The notes: generated by a model not told the origin, from the letters alone. Counted from the first letter of the stretch, positions 8,130-17,711 are shown. The stretch is DNA of 64,000 nucleotides from Aminipila sp047974845 (GCA_047974845.1 JBKECQ010000041.1:38079-102078); one strand, 5' to 3'. Made by a program: numbers and translations.

Positions 8130-8994
8130 TATAACATTTTTATCAGAAAACAAAACAGACAATCCGGGATGTTTGGCGGAGCACGGGTTATCCATATATA
8201 TTGAAGCACATAACAGAAGAATCCTCTTTGATGCAGGTGCTTCGGATGTATGTATTAAAAATGCTGAAACATTGGGTATTGATTTAGAAAAGGTGGATTC
8301 TGTAGTTATTAGTCATGGACATTATGATCATACCCAGGGCCTCCCGGCATTTTCTGAAATTAATAAGGATGCTGAAATATATATACATAAGGATGCCTTT
8401 GGAGAGTTTTATGGTATGGATGACGGAATATTAGACGAGGACACTTGTGGAATTATATGGACAGCAGAAGAAAAAGAGCTATTATTGAAAAGAACGGTTT
8501 TGACAGACGGAATTTATAAGCTTTCCGAGGACATAATAATATCAGGAGAAATACCAAATGTTGAAGGAGTGGAACCTCCGGAAAAATTCTATATAAAATG
8601 CTTTAATGATGATAATGAGCAGTTCCTGGAAGACAACATGAGTCATGAGCAATTCCTAGCTATACGAGACAGAGATTCAGAAGGAAAATCCGGCGGCATA
8701 TATTTATTTTCAGGTTGCAGTCATAAAGGCATTGTTCCCGTTATTAGATATGCTAAAGAGCTGTTCCCCGGTGAAAAAATACTAGGGCTTATAGCCGGAA
8801 TGCATTTATATTGTGTTGATAAAGACATTAGGAGTAAAACAATTGATGAAATACTTAAGGCAGATGTTGAAATGGTAATGCCTGTTCATTGCACAGGGAT
8901 AAAAGCTATTTGTGAGATTAAAGCGATAATGGGAGATAAATGTGTTGTAGCTACGGCTGGAGATTATTTTCACTTACCAATGGCAACAGAATAA
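8122..8994 (+). CDS. Metallo-beta-lactamase-fold hydrolase
   Basis: 290-residue binuclear-metal hydrolase. The metal-binding motif HGHYDHTQG is visible at about residues 66-74. Later metal ligands are likely in SGCSHKG (about 194-200) and MPVHCTG near the C-terminus. The arrangement resembles the subgroup often annotated as dihydropterin ribofuranosyl-aminobenzene-5'-phosphate synthase relatives; that name reflects an archaeal homologue and should not be taken as function. Start ATG overlaps the end of the phosphopantetheinyl transferase gene, with GGTGAGG at 8105-8111. Substrate unknown. Confidence 0.88.
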   Translation: MINITFLSENKTDNPGCLAEHGLSIYIEAHNRRILFDAGASDVCIKNAETLGIDLEKVDSVVISHGHYDHTQGLPAFSEINKDAEIYIHKDAFGEFYGMDDGILDEDTCGIIWTAEEKELLLKRTVLTDGIYKLSEDIIISGEIPNVEGVEPPEKFYIKCFNDDNEQFLEDNMSHEQFLAIRDRDSEGKSGGIYLFSGCSHKGIVPVIRYAKELFPGEKILGLIAGMHLYCVDKDIRSKTIDEILKADVEMVMPVHCTGIKAICEIKAIMGDKCVVATAGDYFHLPMATE

Positions 8995-9011
8995 TTTTAA
9001 TGGAGTAATAA

Positions 9012-9530
9012 ATGAATGAGAAAGCACTAAACAATGCACTAAAATATTTAACGATAAAAGATAGAACAGGTGCAGAAATGCAAACATACTTAAAAAGAAA
9101 GGAATATAGCTCACAGGATATTAAAGAAGTTTTAGAATATCTCGTGGAAATGAACTATATTAATGACAATGAGTATGCAATTAAATACTCAAAGGAGTTA
9201 TGTACAAGGGGAAACGGAAGTGGCAAGGTTAAAAACGAACTTGTAAAGAAAGGAATATCGGGAGAGATAATAAAGCAGGTAATGGCTGAATCTGATGATT
9301 TTGATATTGCAATAGAGAAAGAAAAAGCACTGGAACAGGCTAAGAAGATTATTCTTAATAACTTTGATGAACTTAAAATTTCATACAGTGATGATTTTGA
9401 AACAAAAAAAATAAAATATAAAGCACAACAACAGCTTAAAGGCAAGATTGGGAGGAGATTAATTTCAAAGGGGTATTCTCAGGATATTGTTTTTTCAGTT
9501 ATAAATGATATTTGCAAAGAATATCTGTAG
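9012..9530 (+). CDS. recX: Regulatory protein RecX family
   Basis: 172-residue all-helical protein built from RecX three-helix repeats. The first repeat has the typical KDRTGAEMQTYLKRKEYS start and the second begins around NDNEYAIKYSKE. RecX proteins bind RecA filaments and inhibit or modulate strand exchange. RecA itself is not in the window. The start ATG follows GGAG at 9002-9005. It is 17 bp after the metallo-hydrolase gene in what looks like a three-gene operon of unrelated functions. Confidence 0.85.
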   Translation: MNEKALNNALKYLTIKDRTGAEMQTYLKRKEYSSQDIKEVLEYLVEMNYINDNEYAIKYSKELCTRGNGSGKVKNELVKKGISGEIIKQVMAESDDFDIAIEKEKALEQAKKIILNNFDELKISYSDDFETKKIKYKAQQQLKGKIGRRLISKGYSQDIVFSVINDICKEYL

Positions 9531-9723
9531 TGACGTTTGTAAATGTATATTTCGCCCTAAAAAGACATAATAATACATTAAATTACACAAAATGCTTTTA
9601 AATTTATTTAATAAATGGTATCATATATTAAATAAAAAGATTCTGAATTGTGAGAAAATATTCGATTCTGGATTTTTTATTCTGCCCTTAAATAATAGTT
9701 TTAAAAAACGGTGGGAGGAATTT

Positions 9724-11721
9724 ATGAAATTTAGAAGCATAAGAACAAAAATCTTAGCTACTGTATTAATTGTTTTACTTTTATCCCTGGGTGCTGTATC
9801 TACGCTATTCGGAATTTTGAATATTAGGGGAACGGAAAAAACAGTTGAGAAAATCTTGACAGAAACCGCTGGTACGGCAGCTTTGGCTGTTGGCAATATG
9901 GTGACCGCGTATAAAAACATTATAAAAGAAATTGGGACGATTCCATCTCTTACAGATGAAACTTTAAGTGTAAAAGACAAAGAGGAAATTCTAAACGGAA
10001 AACTTAAAGAATATGGAATGGAAGAGATTGATATTACTAATAAACAGGGAATCGATTTAAACGGCGAGAATGTTTCTATGAAAGAATTTTTTGAAGCATC
10101 TATAAATGGACAGCTTTTTATATCTTCGCCTATGATGGACAAAGAAACTTCTAAAATGGTAGTTCATATATCAGCACCACTTTGGAAAGATGGATTGTTT
10201 GGTGGTGAAATTGTTGGTGTTGTGTATGCCAAAGAAGATGCGAATTTTATATCCAGTATTTCCAATGCAGTTGAAGTTGGAGATACGGGGTCTGCATATA
10301 TAATTGACAGTAAGGGTATCACTATAGCCCACAAGAATGAAGAAGCTGTAATTAATATGGAGAGCACGGCAAAAGATGCTGAGAGTGACAAACAATTACT
10401 TCCATTGGCGGAACTAGAGGCTAGAGCAATTAAGGGTGAGGTTGGCTTTGGAGAATATACATATGGAGGTACAACTAAATTAACTACCTATGCACCTGTA
10501 CCTAATACAGAGGGCTGGTCTGTTTTCGTAAATGTGGAGAAGAATGAGTTTATGAAACACTCCTATAATGCTTTGGTGATTTGTGCTATTTTGGCTATTA
10601 TTGCATTAATCATTTCCACATTTGTTGTAATCCTTTTATCAAGAAGTATTTCAAAACCTATAAAAGAGGTGGAGAAAGTGGCGCTAGATTTATCGGAGGG
10701 GAACTTCGATATAACAATAGAATCTAAAAGCAATGATGAACTTGGTAACTTGGCAAATAGTATGGAAAATATGGTGTCAATAACAAAGGACATTATTGAT
10801 GATACTGTTAGAGGACTTGGACAGATTGCAAAGGGTAACTTTGACTTAAATCCTAATGTTGAGTATATTGGCATTTATAAAAAATTAGAAAACTCCATAT
10901 GTGAAATTATTTTATCACTAAGTGAGACATTAAACAGTGTAAAGAGTTCTGCTGAGCAAGTAAATATAGGTGCAGAGCAAGTATCGTCAGCCTCTCAGAC
11001 TTTGGCTCAAGGTGCAGTTGAACAAGCAAGTTCAATAGAAGAGCTGGCGGCATCAATCAGTGAAATCTCGGATAAAATAAATGAGAGTGCAAACAATGCG
11101 AGAACTGCCAATGAGCAATCTATTATTGTGGGAAAAGATTTGGCAGAAAGCACTGAGAAAATGAATAAAATGGTGTCGGCTATGAAGGACATCTCGTCTA
11201 AGTCCAGTGAGATTGGAAAGATTATAAAGACCATTGAAGACATTGCGTTCCAAACAAATATTTTAGCTCTTAATGCTGCGGTAGAGGCCGCAAGGGCAGG
11301 TGAAGCAGGAAAAGGCTTTGCTGTAGTGGCAGATGAAGTAAGAAACTTGGCTGGAAAATCAGCAGAAGCGGCAAAGGATACTACAGCCTTAATAAAAGAC
11401 ACGGTTAATGCAGTTAATGAAGGGACTTCAATAGCAGTGGAAACCGCTGATTCTATAGGCTATGTAGTGGAAAATACAAGAAGTGTTGTAGACTCTATGC
11501 ATTTGATTGCAAATTCGGCAACAGAACAGGCTGCATATATAAAACAGTTAACACTTGGGCTTGATCAGATTTCTTCAGTGGTTCAATCGAACTCGGCAAC
11601 AGCAGAAGAAAGCGCGGCTGCAAGCCAAGAACTTTCTGCTCAAGCAGGTATGTTAAATGATGAAGTTAGTAAATTTGTAATTAAAAACTCTACAGATTTT
11701 TCGGTTAAACACACAAAATAA
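9724..11721 (+). CDS. Methyl-accepting chemotaxis protein with Cache-type sensor
   Basis: Transmembrane chemoreceptor of 665 residues. The first membrane helix (about 9-31) is followed by an extracellular Cache-like sensor with the motif GSAYIIDSKG. A second membrane helix (about 281-306), a HAMP domain (about 308-360) and a cytoplasmic signalling domain follow. The highly conserved hairpin tip is visible as FQTNILALNAAVEAARAGE, followed by VVADEVRNLA. The ligand is unknown; Cache sensors usually bind amino acids or organic acids. The start is the ATG after GGGAGG at 9713-9718. An upstream in-frame extension to 9592 lacks an RBS and is rejected. A possible extended -10 (TGG-TATCAT, 9616-9624) precedes it. 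No cyclic-di-GMP riboswitch was seen. Confidence 0.93.
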   Translation: MKFRSIRTKILATVLIVLLLSLGAVSTLFGILNIRGTEKTVEKILTETAGTAALAVGNMVTAYKNIIKEIGTIPSLTDETLSVKDKEEILNGKLKEYGMEEIDITNKQGIDLNGENVSMKEFFEASINGQLFISSPMMDKETSKMVVHISAPLWKDGLFGGEIVGVVYAKEDANFISSISNAVEVGDTGSAYIIDSKGITIAHKNEEAVINMESTAKDAESDKQLLPLAELEARAIKGEVGFGEYTYGGTTKLTTYAPVPNTEGWSVFVNVEKNEFMKHSYNALVICAILAIIALIISTFVVILLSRSISKPIKEVEKVALDLSEGNFDITIESKSNDELGNLANSMENMVSITKDIIDDTVRGLGQIAKGNFDLNPNVEYIGIYKKLENSICEIILSLSETLNSVKSSAEQVNIGAEQVSSASQTLAQGAVEQASSIEELAASISEISDKINESANNARTANEQSIIVGKDLAESTEKMNKMVSAMKDISSKSSEIGKIIKTIEDIAFQTNILALNAAVEAARAGEAGKGFAVVADEVRNLAGKSAEAAKDTTALIKDTVNAVNEGTSIAVETADSIGYVVENTRSVVDSMHLIANSATEQAAYIKQLTLGLDQISSVVQSNSATAEESAAASQELSAQAGMLNDEVSKFVIKNSTDFSVKHTK

Positions 11722-11762
11722 GAATAAATTTCTTGACATAAATAAACAAAAGCTATAGAATA

Positions 11763-11792
11763 AAAAAGGATATGCGAAATGCATATCCTTTT
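11763..11792 (+). terminator. Terminator after the chemoreceptor gene
   Basis: Eight-bp stem GGATATGC (11768-11775) / GCATATCC (11781-11788) with A-run before and TTTT after. It ends directly where the 82-bp tandem repeat begins. Confidence 0.75.
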
Positions 11793-11956
11793 GTTGAAGC
11801 CTTGCCCGTATCTTTGATAGGTTGCGCAAGTCTCATACAGAAATTCCCCAAAACCGATTGGAAGGAATTTTTCAGTTGAAGCCTTGCCCGTATCTTGTAT
11901 AGGTTGCGCAAGTCTCATACAGAAATTCCCCAAAACTGATTGGAAGGAATTTTTCA
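11793..11956. repeat. 82-bp tandem duplication in an intergenic region
   Basis: Two adjacent units, 11793-11874 and 11875-11956, each 82 bp and differing at only a few positions (TCTTTGAT versus TCTTGTAT; AACCGATT versus AACTGATT). Each contains two inverted repeats: CTTGC/GCAAG in the first half and AAATTCC/GGAATTT in the second. Both strands have only short, unconvincing reading frames through it. It lies between a terminator and the T-box leader of ileS. Source unknown: it could be a REP-like element or a duplicated small structured RNA. Confidence 0.85.
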
Positions 11957-11969
11957 GTTAACTAAATAT

Positions 11970-12187
11970 ACCTAAGCAATGAAGGAACCAGTAGTAACTA
12001 TGTAAAATCCTTACAGAGAAATATGCAAGAGCTGAGAGCATATTGGTGAAATAGTATATGAATATCACTCCGGAGCTTTATCACAATTAAGAGGCAGAAT
12101 AAATATGGTTTGTTTTGCAAATAGGGTGGTACCGCGGTTATTAATAATCGTCCCTAATTCACGTATGTGGATTAGGGATTTTTTATT
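11970..12187 (+). promoter_or_regulatory. T-box leader (tRNA-Ile sensing) of ileS
   Basis: The region contains the diagnostic T-box sequence AGGGTGGTACCGCG at 12123-12136. It is followed by a strong terminator TCCCTAATTCAC (12151-12162) / GTGGATTAGGGA (12167-12178) plus a T-run. Upstream lies a Stem I-like region with a GAG-type bulge and a purine-rich specifier loop in which ATC (12064-12066) is the likely isoleucine specifier. Uncharged tRNA-Ile would stabilise the antiterminator and switch on the synthetase gene. Confidence 0.93.
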
Positions 12188-12211
12188 GTGTAGGAAATAT
12201 TAACTATGACA

Positions 12212-12250
12212 TTTGAAGGGATAAAATACTTTGTATTTTGGAACTTCAAA
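12212..12250 (+). other. Hairpin between the T-box terminator and ileS
   Basis: Nested pairing TTTGAAG (12212-12218)/CTTCAAA (12244-12250) and AAAATAC (12223-12229)/GTATTTT (12233-12239). No T-run follows. It is read only in transcripts that escape the T-box terminator. The rest of 12188-12379 shows nothing recognisable. Confidence 0.35.
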
Positions 12251-12379
12251 ACAGAATAGATGGTTAAGTATATTTTATCTTTGGAAATATCGGAGAAAAA
12301 GATTGATTATATACATAATTAAGTGGATATAACTACTTTTGTACGATTTATATAGGATTTAGAAAGGGAGCTGATAATA

Positions 12380-15300
12380 ATGTTTAAGAATTTATCTGAG
12401 AAACCCATAGCAGAATGCCAGCACGAGCAGGCAGTGGCTTGGGAAAACGAGAAACTTTTGGAAAAGTGTGTTACAACAAGAGAGGGTATGCCATCATTCG
12501 TATTTTACGAGGGACCTCCTACCGCAAATGGAAGACCGGGAATACATCACGTGATTGCAAGAACTTTAAAGGATTCAGTTTGTAGATATAAAACTATGCA
12601 AGGCTATGCTGTAAAAAGAAAAGCCGGTTGGGATACACACGGACTTCCTGTTGAAATAGAGGTTGAAAAGCAACTTTCCATGTCCGGTAAACAGGATATA
12701 GAAAAATACGGTATTAAAGAATTTAATGAAAAATGTAGAGAATCTGTATTTACTTACGAAGGTATGTGGAGACAGATGACTGAAAGAATGGGATACTTAA
12801 TTGACCTTGACAATCCTTATATTACCCTAGACAATAATTTTATTGAATCAGGATGGTGGATTTTAAAGGAATTCTTTAAAGCAGGAATGATTTATGAAGG
12901 ACATAAAATTCTTCCTTATTGCCCACGTTGCGGAACAGGTCTAGCTTCTCATGAAGTAGCACAGGGATATAAAGAAGTAAAAACACAGACTATTACTGCT
13001 AAATTTAAGAGAAAAGATGCAGATGAGTATTTCTTAGCATGGACAACTACTCCTTGGACTCTAGCATCTAATGTTGCACTTACTGTTGGTCCAAATGTTG
13101 ATTATGTTAAAGTAAAGATGCATGATGACACAGAAGAGAGCGGAAAAGTTTTTTATGTGGCAAAAAACCTTGCGGACAAGGTATTGGGTCAAGAAAAGTA
13201 TGACATCCTTGAAGAAATGAAGGGTAAGGATTTAGAATATCTTGAGTATGAACAGTTAATGCCATTTATAAAGCCGGATAAAAAGGCTTTCTTTGTAACT
13301 TGTGCAGACTATGTAACAATTGAAGATGGTACTGGAATCGTACATTCAGCTCCTGCATTTGGTGAAGATGACTATCAAACAGGAAGAAGATATGATTTAC
13401 CTGTATTAAATCCTGTAGATGAACAAGGTAATTATACGGATACACCATGGGCTGGCAGATTTGTAATGGAAGATGGCCTTGATGTAGATATAATCAAATG
13501 GCTTGCCGCAGAAAAGAAGATTTTTGCTAAGGAAAAAATGGAGCACAATTATCCTCACTGTTGGAGATGTAGCACTCCGTTGATTTACTATGCAAAGCCA
13601 AGCTGGTATATTGAAATGACTAGACTAAAGGATCAGCTAGTTGAAAACAATAAAACAGTAAACTGGTTCCCTGATTATGTTGGAGAAAAGAGATTTGGAA
13701 ACTGGCTGGAAAATGTAAACGATTGGGCAATTTCCAGAAATAGATATTGGGGCACACCAATTCCAATTTGGAGATGTGAATGCGGACACTTAGAGTGCAT
13801 TGGAAGCAGGGCTGAACTTGTTGAAAAAGCACAGGAAAATATAACTGAGGATATTGAACTTCATAGACCATATGTGGATGATGTACATTTAACTTGCTCT
13901 GAGTGTGGTAAGACTATGACAAGAATACCTGAAGTTATGGACTGTTGGTTTGATTCAGGTGCTATGCCTTTTGCACAACATCACTACCCGTTTGAAAACA
14001 AAGAGAAATTTGATGAAGAATTATTCCCGGCAGACTTTATTTGCGAGGGTATAGACCAGACTAGAGGTTGGTTCTACTCACTTCTTGCCATATCAACATT
14101 CATAAAGGGAAAAGCTCCATATAAGAATGTTCTTGTAAACGATCTTATCCTTGATAAAGAAGGCAAAAAAATGAGTAAGTCAAAAGGCAATACCGTTGAT
14201 CCATTTGCACTTTTTGACAAGTACGGTGCGGATGCTACCAGATGGTACCTTCTTTACGTTTCACCAGCTTGGTCTCCAACTAAGTTTGACGAGGATGGAT
14301 TAATTGAGGTAATCAGTAAATTCTTTGGAACTTTGAGAAATGTATATAATTTCTTTGTACTTTATTCAAATCAGGATGATATTAATCCTTCAAAGCTTGA
14401 AGTGTCATATGAAAACAGACCGGAATTGGACAGATGGATTCTTTCAAAGTACAATCAGTTAGTTTTAGATGTTACTGCTGAAATGGAAAGATATGACCAT
14501 ATGAAAACTGTAAGAAAGATTCAGGACTTTGTTTCTGAAGACCTTTCAAATTGGTATATAAGACGTGCAAGAAGAAGGTTCTGGGGTGAAGAATTAACTG
14601 AAGATAAGAAGAGTGTATACGCTACAACATATGAAATTTTAGTAGGCGTTTCTCAGCTTATTGCACCTTTTGCTCCGTTTATTTCAGATGAAATATATAC
14701 AAAGCTTACAGGAAATGAATCTGTTCACATTTCATTCTTCCCTAAGGCAAATGAAACTCTAATTGACAAAAATGTAGAGGAAAGAATGGATCTTGTAAGA
14801 ACTCTGGTTGCACTTGGAAGAGGAACAAGAGAAAAAGAGAAGATAAAAGTAAGACAACCATTATCAGAAATTCTTGTAGATGGTAAATATGAGGCTCTAA
14901 TCGGAGATTTAACACCGTTAATCATGGAAGAATTAAATGTTAAGAATGTTGTTTTTGAAACTCAGTTAGACAAATTTATTGACTATAGCTTAAAACCAAA
15001 CTTTAAGGTGGCAGGACCTATTTTAGGTGCTAAAATAAAGGCGTTTGGCGGAGCACTGGCTAAGGCAGACCCGGCAGAGCTTGTTGGAAAGCTGGAAGCT
15101 GTAGGAGAGGCTGTATTAAATGTAGATGGCGAAGACTTTACCATTAATAAAGAACTAGTGGAAATAAAGATTAACGCTAAGGACGGATTCTCTGTATCTA
15201 TGGAGAACAATGTCTTTACTATTCTTGATACAACTCTTAATAAAGATCTTATTGAGGAAGGGCTTGCAAGAGAACTTATCTCAAAGGTACAACAATTGAG

Positions 15301-15496
15301 AAAGCAAAATGATTTTGAAATGATGGATAATATTAAGATTTATGTTTCTTCTGACGAAGAAGTAAAATCTGCTATTACAGCTCATAAAGAATATATTATG
15401 AAGGAAACTCTTGCTGTTGCAATTGAAGAAAAGTCCGGTTTAACAGAATATGAACTAAACGGACATAAAACAGGAATTGATGTAGAAAGAGTATAA
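12380..15496 (+). CDS. ileS: Isoleucyl-tRNA synthetase, type 2 (IleS2-like)
   Basis: Charges tRNA-Ile. The 1038-residue length and the HIGH-region form GRPGIHHVIA, followed by GWDTHGLPVEIEVEK, are those of the eukaryote-like type 2 enzymes rather than the ~920-residue bacterial type 1. The KMSKS motif is intact (KKMSKSKGN, about 596-604). Cys pairs are seen in CPRCG, CWRC, CECG and CSECG. Type 2 enzymes in other bacteria are associated with lowered mupirocin sensitivity; this is known of the family, not shown here. RBS GAAAGGGAG lies 8 bp before the ATG. Expression is controlled by the T-box leader upstream. Confidence 0.95.
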   Translation: MFKNLSEKPIAECQHEQAVAWENEKLLEKCVTTREGMPSFVFYEGPPTANGRPGIHHVIARTLKDSVCRYKTMQGYAVKRKAGWDTHGLPVEIEVEKQLSMSGKQDIEKYGIKEFNEKCRESVFTYEGMWRQMTERMGYLIDLDNPYITLDNNFIESGWWILKEFFKAGMIYEGHKILPYCPRCGTGLASHEVAQGYKEVKTQTITAKFKRKDADEYFLAWTTTPWTLASNVALTVGPNVDYVKVKMHDDTEESGKVFYVAKNLADKVLGQEKYDILEEMKGKDLEYLEYEQLMPFIKPDKKAFFVTCADYVTIEDGTGIVHSAPAFGEDDYQTGRRYDLPVLNPVDEQGNYTDTPWAGRFVMEDGLDVDIIKWLAAEKKIFAKEKMEHNYPHCWRCSTPLIYYAKPSWYIEMTRLKDQLVENNKTVNWFPDYVGEKRFGNWLENVNDWAISRNRYWGTPIPIWRCECGHLECIGSRAELVEKAQENITEDIELHRPYVDDVHLTCSECGKTMTRIPEVMDCWFDSGAMPFAQHHYPFENKEKFDEELFPADFICEGIDQTRGWFYSLLAISTFIKGKAPYKNVLVNDLILDKEGKKMSKSKGNTVDPFALFDKYGADATRWYLLYVSPAWSPTKFDEDGLIEVISKFFGTLRNVYNFFVLYSNQDDINPSKLEVSYENRPELDRWILSKYNQLVLDVTAEMERYDHMKTVRKIQDFVSEDLSNWYIRRARRRFWGEELTEDKKSVYATTYEILVGVSQLIAPFAPFISDEIYTKLTGNESVHISFFPKANETLIDKNVEERMDLVRTLVALGRGTREKEKIKVRQPLSEILVDGKYEALIGDLTPLIMEELNVKNVVFETQLDKFIDYSLKPNFKVAGPILGAKIKAFGGALAKADPAELVGKLEAVGEAVLNVDGEDFTINKELVEIKINAKDGFSVSMENNVFTILDTTLNKDLIEEGLARELISKVQQLRKQNDFEMMDNIKIYVSSDEEVKSAITAHKEYIMKETLAVAIEEKSGLTEYELNGHKTGIDVERV

Positions 15497-15511
15497 CTAA
15501 ATAGACGCTTT

Positions 15512-15548
15512 AAAAAACCGTTTCTAATTTTTAATAGAAACGGTTTTT
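15512..15548 (+). terminator. Terminator after ileS
   Basis: Stem AAAAAACCGTTTCTA (15512-15526) / TAGAAACGGTTTTT (15535-15548) with an 8-nt loop and T-run. The A-run on the left arm could make it bidirectional. Confidence 0.85.
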
Positions 15549-15631
15549 GTATTGGATAAATATAGGATTTGTAGTATGATTATATTACAACTTAAAATTA
15601 TAAAAAAAGAACGAATTTATAGGAGGTTAAA

Positions 15632-16507
15632 ATGAGAAAATTATTAAGCGTATTACTTGTTATAACTTTAGTATGCAGTGGCTTTGTTGTATCTTTTGCA
15701 AAGGATTCAGAAAGTAAAACTGCCCAACTTAGACCTGATTATAAAATTATAATTGACGGTACACAGTGCGGATTTAAAAATTCTAACGGGAATTATGTTT
15801 ACCCTTTGGTGTATAAAAACTCTACATATTTACCTTTGAGATCCATTGGCGAGGTAATAGGTAAAAATGTAAACTGGGATGAAGCTAACAAAACAATAAC
15901 TTTAAGCGGCAATAAAAATGTGACATTAATTAAAGTTCCGGAAACTACTGTAGATAAGCAGAATATAAGTATTCAGGTAAGACCGGATTTTAAGATTGTA
16001 ATAGATGAAAAGGTTATTGAGTTTAAAGATGCAAAGGGTGACAGAGTATATCCTGTACTTTATAACGGGTCAACTTATCTTCCAATAAGGGCAATTGGAG
16101 AGATAATGGGTAAAACTGTTGAGTGGGACAATGCTAGTAAAACTATTACACTGGGCAGTAGCACAAATACAGTTACAGATGCAGACAGCTTTAACACATC
16201 TAATGTTGTAAATAATGAAAATAAACCAACTACTAATACAGATAAGAATAACTCTAATAATTCAGACAAGAATAGTAGTGACATAGGTTTAGAAAAAGCT
16301 AAAGAAATCGTATTAAAACACGCAAAACTAGATTCAAGTAAAGTAACATTTACAAAACAAAAACTAGATATAGATGATGGAAAAAGAGTGTATGAAATAG
16401 ACTGTGTGTCAGGAGACAAATCATATGAATATGAAGTTAGAGCACATGACGGAAAAATTTTAGATTTCGACATAGATAATATTCATGATGATGAAGATAA
16501 TGACTAG
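15632..16507 (+). CDS. Secreted protein: two stalk (copper amine oxidase-like) domains and a PepSY-like domain
   Basis: Exported 291-residue protein. A signal peptide (about 1-23, ending SFAK) is followed by two tandem copies of the copper-amine-oxidase N-like or stalk domain (about 30-93 and 108-172). Each copy reads YP-(L/V)-x-Y-(K/N)-x-STYLP-(L/I)-R. After a Ser/Asn/Asp-rich linker (about 175-215) comes a C-terminal PepSY-type domain with the pattern YEIDCVSGDKSYEYEVRAHDGKIL. The stalk domain is thought to be structural; PepSY domains often inhibit proteases or sense surfaces. The acidic tail (DDEDND) is notable. RBS AGGAGG precedes the ATG. It is monocistronic between a terminator and rlmN. 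Confidence 0.88.
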   Translation: MRKLLSVLLVITLVCSGFVVSFAKDSESKTAQLRPDYKIIIDGTQCGFKNSNGNYVYPLVYKNSTYLPLRSIGEVIGKNVNWDEANKTITLSGNKNVTLIKVPETTVDKQNISIQVRPDFKIVIDEKVIEFKDAKGDRVYPVLYNGSTYLPIRAIGEIMGKTVEWDNASKTITLGSSTNTVTDADSFNTSNVVNNENKPTTNTDKNNSNNSDKNSSDIGLEKAKEIVLKHAKLDSSKVTFTKQKLDIDDGKRVYEIDCVSGDKSYEYEVRAHDGKILDFDIDNIHDDEDND

Positions 16508-16547
16508 GCATAAATAAAAATAACTAATAGGATTGAAGAGTATAAAT

Positions 16548-17591
16548 ATGAATAAAACTAATTTGAAAGATTTGACCATTGAAGAAATGGAGCAATACTT
16601 TGAACAAATGGATGAAAAGAAGTTTAGGGCAAAGCAAGTATACCAATGGTTATATAAAGGAGTTTCTAACTTTGAAGAAATGACCAACATCTCAAAGGGA
16701 CTAAGAGATAAGTTAGAAGCAAACACAGAGATTGGGTCTTTAGAAATAATTCAAAAGCAGGTTTCTAAAAACGATGGCACTAGAAAGTACTTATTTGGCT
16801 TAAAGGACGGAAATAGTATTGAAAGTGTATTTATGAAATATAAGCATGGAAACTCAATTTGTATATCCTCACAAGCGGGTTGTCGCATGGGATGTAAATT
16901 TTGTGCATCAACTATTGGGGGTCTAAAGAGAAATTTATCAGCAGGTGAGATAATTGATCAAATTGTTTCTGTAGAACGAGATACAGGAGAAAAGATTAGT
17001 AACATTGTGGTCATGGGAACAGGAGAACCATTTGATAATTATGAAAACCTTTCAAAGTTTATTCATATTGTTAATAGTAAAGATGGCTTAAATATTGGCA
17101 TGAGGGGAATAACGGTATCGACTTGCGGTATTCTACCTAAAATTGAAGAGTTTGTACATGATTTCCCTCAAGTTAATCTAGCCATTTCACTTCATGCGCC
17201 TAACGACAAGATTAGAAGCACTACAATGCCTATAAATAAAAAGTATCCAATTGATGAATTAATAAAAGTATGTAAAAAATACACTGACACAAGCAACAGA
17301 CGAATCACTTTTGAATATGCTTTAGTAAAGGGGGTTAATGATAAAGACGAACACGCTGTAGAATTGGCATCAAGATTAAGGGGAATTCTTTGTCATGTAA
17401 ACCTGATTCCTCTAAACAGTGTAAATGAAAGTGAGTATGAAGGCAGTTCAAGAAAAAATGCACAACTTTTTAAAGATAAATTGGAAAAACTAGGTATTAC
17501 TACTACGGTGAGAAGAGAGCTGGGAAGTGATATAGATGCGGCATGTGGTCAATTAAGATTGAACAATTATGAAAATTTTGAAAATTGTTAG
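16548..17591 (+). CDS. rlmN: Dual-specificity 23S rRNA/tRNA adenine-C2 methyltransferase RlmN
   Basis: Radical-SAM methyltransferase that modifies A2503 of 23S rRNA and A37 of some tRNAs. The 347-residue protein shows the cluster-binding motif CRMGCKFC (CxxxCxxC) after SSQAG, the SAM-binding GTGEPFDN segment, and the C-terminal region with the catalytic cysteine (SDIDAACGQL). The preferred start is the ATG at 16548; a TTG at 16533 is less likely. The ribosome-binding site is weak (GAAGAG at 16535-16540). It lies 40 bp after the stalk/PepSY gene. It is unlikely to be the Cfr resistance enzyme, because the N-terminus and motif spacing are those of housekeeping RlmN. Confidence 0.95.
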   Translation: MNKTNLKDLTIEEMEQYFEQMDEKKFRAKQVYQWLYKGVSNFEEMTNISKGLRDKLEANTEIGSLEIIQKQVSKNDGTRKYLFGLKDGNSIESVFMKYKHGNSICISSQAGCRMGCKFCASTIGGLKRNLSAGEIIDQIVSVERDTGEKISNIVVMGTGEPFDNYENLSKFIHIVNSKDGLNIGMRGITVSTCGILPKIEEFVHDFPQVNLAISLHAPNDKIRSTTMPINKKYPIDELIKVCKKYTDTSNRRITFEYALVKGVNDKDEHAVELASRLRGILCHVNLIPLNSVNESEYEGSSRKNAQLFKDKLEKLGITTTVRRELGSDIDAACGQLRLNNYENFENC

Positions 17592-17610
17592 CACTTATTA
17601 CTTATTTATC

Positions 17611-17639
17611 TTGATTAGGCATAATTGATGGTGTATAAT
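17611..17639 (+). promoter_or_regulatory. Promoter of the small P-loop gene
   Basis: TTGATT (17611-17616) and TATAAT (17634-17639) with 17-bp spacing. The leader that follows carries a small hairpin ATGCAA (17673-17678) / TTGCAT (17683-17688) before GAGGAGG. Confidence 0.65.
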
Positions 17640-17711
17640 GGGTTCAAACAAGCTGTTATAGCAAGTTCGAGTATGCAAGTTATTGCATAGCTGAAAGAGG
17701 AGGCGATTAAA

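Noticed and set aside
9531..9723. Cyclic-di-GMP riboswitch upstream of the chemoreceptor gene
   Set aside because: No GEMM-type consensus; only AT-rich sequence and a possible extended -10.
11640..11933. Minus-strand ORF crossing the 82-bp repeat
   Set aside because: It encodes a duplicated peptide only because the DNA is duplicated; it overlaps the chemoreceptor end and a terminator.
17640..17700. Possible tRNA gene (GGTTCAAA and GTTCGAG sequences)
   Set aside because: No cloverleaf can be formed; it is the leader of the P-loop gene.
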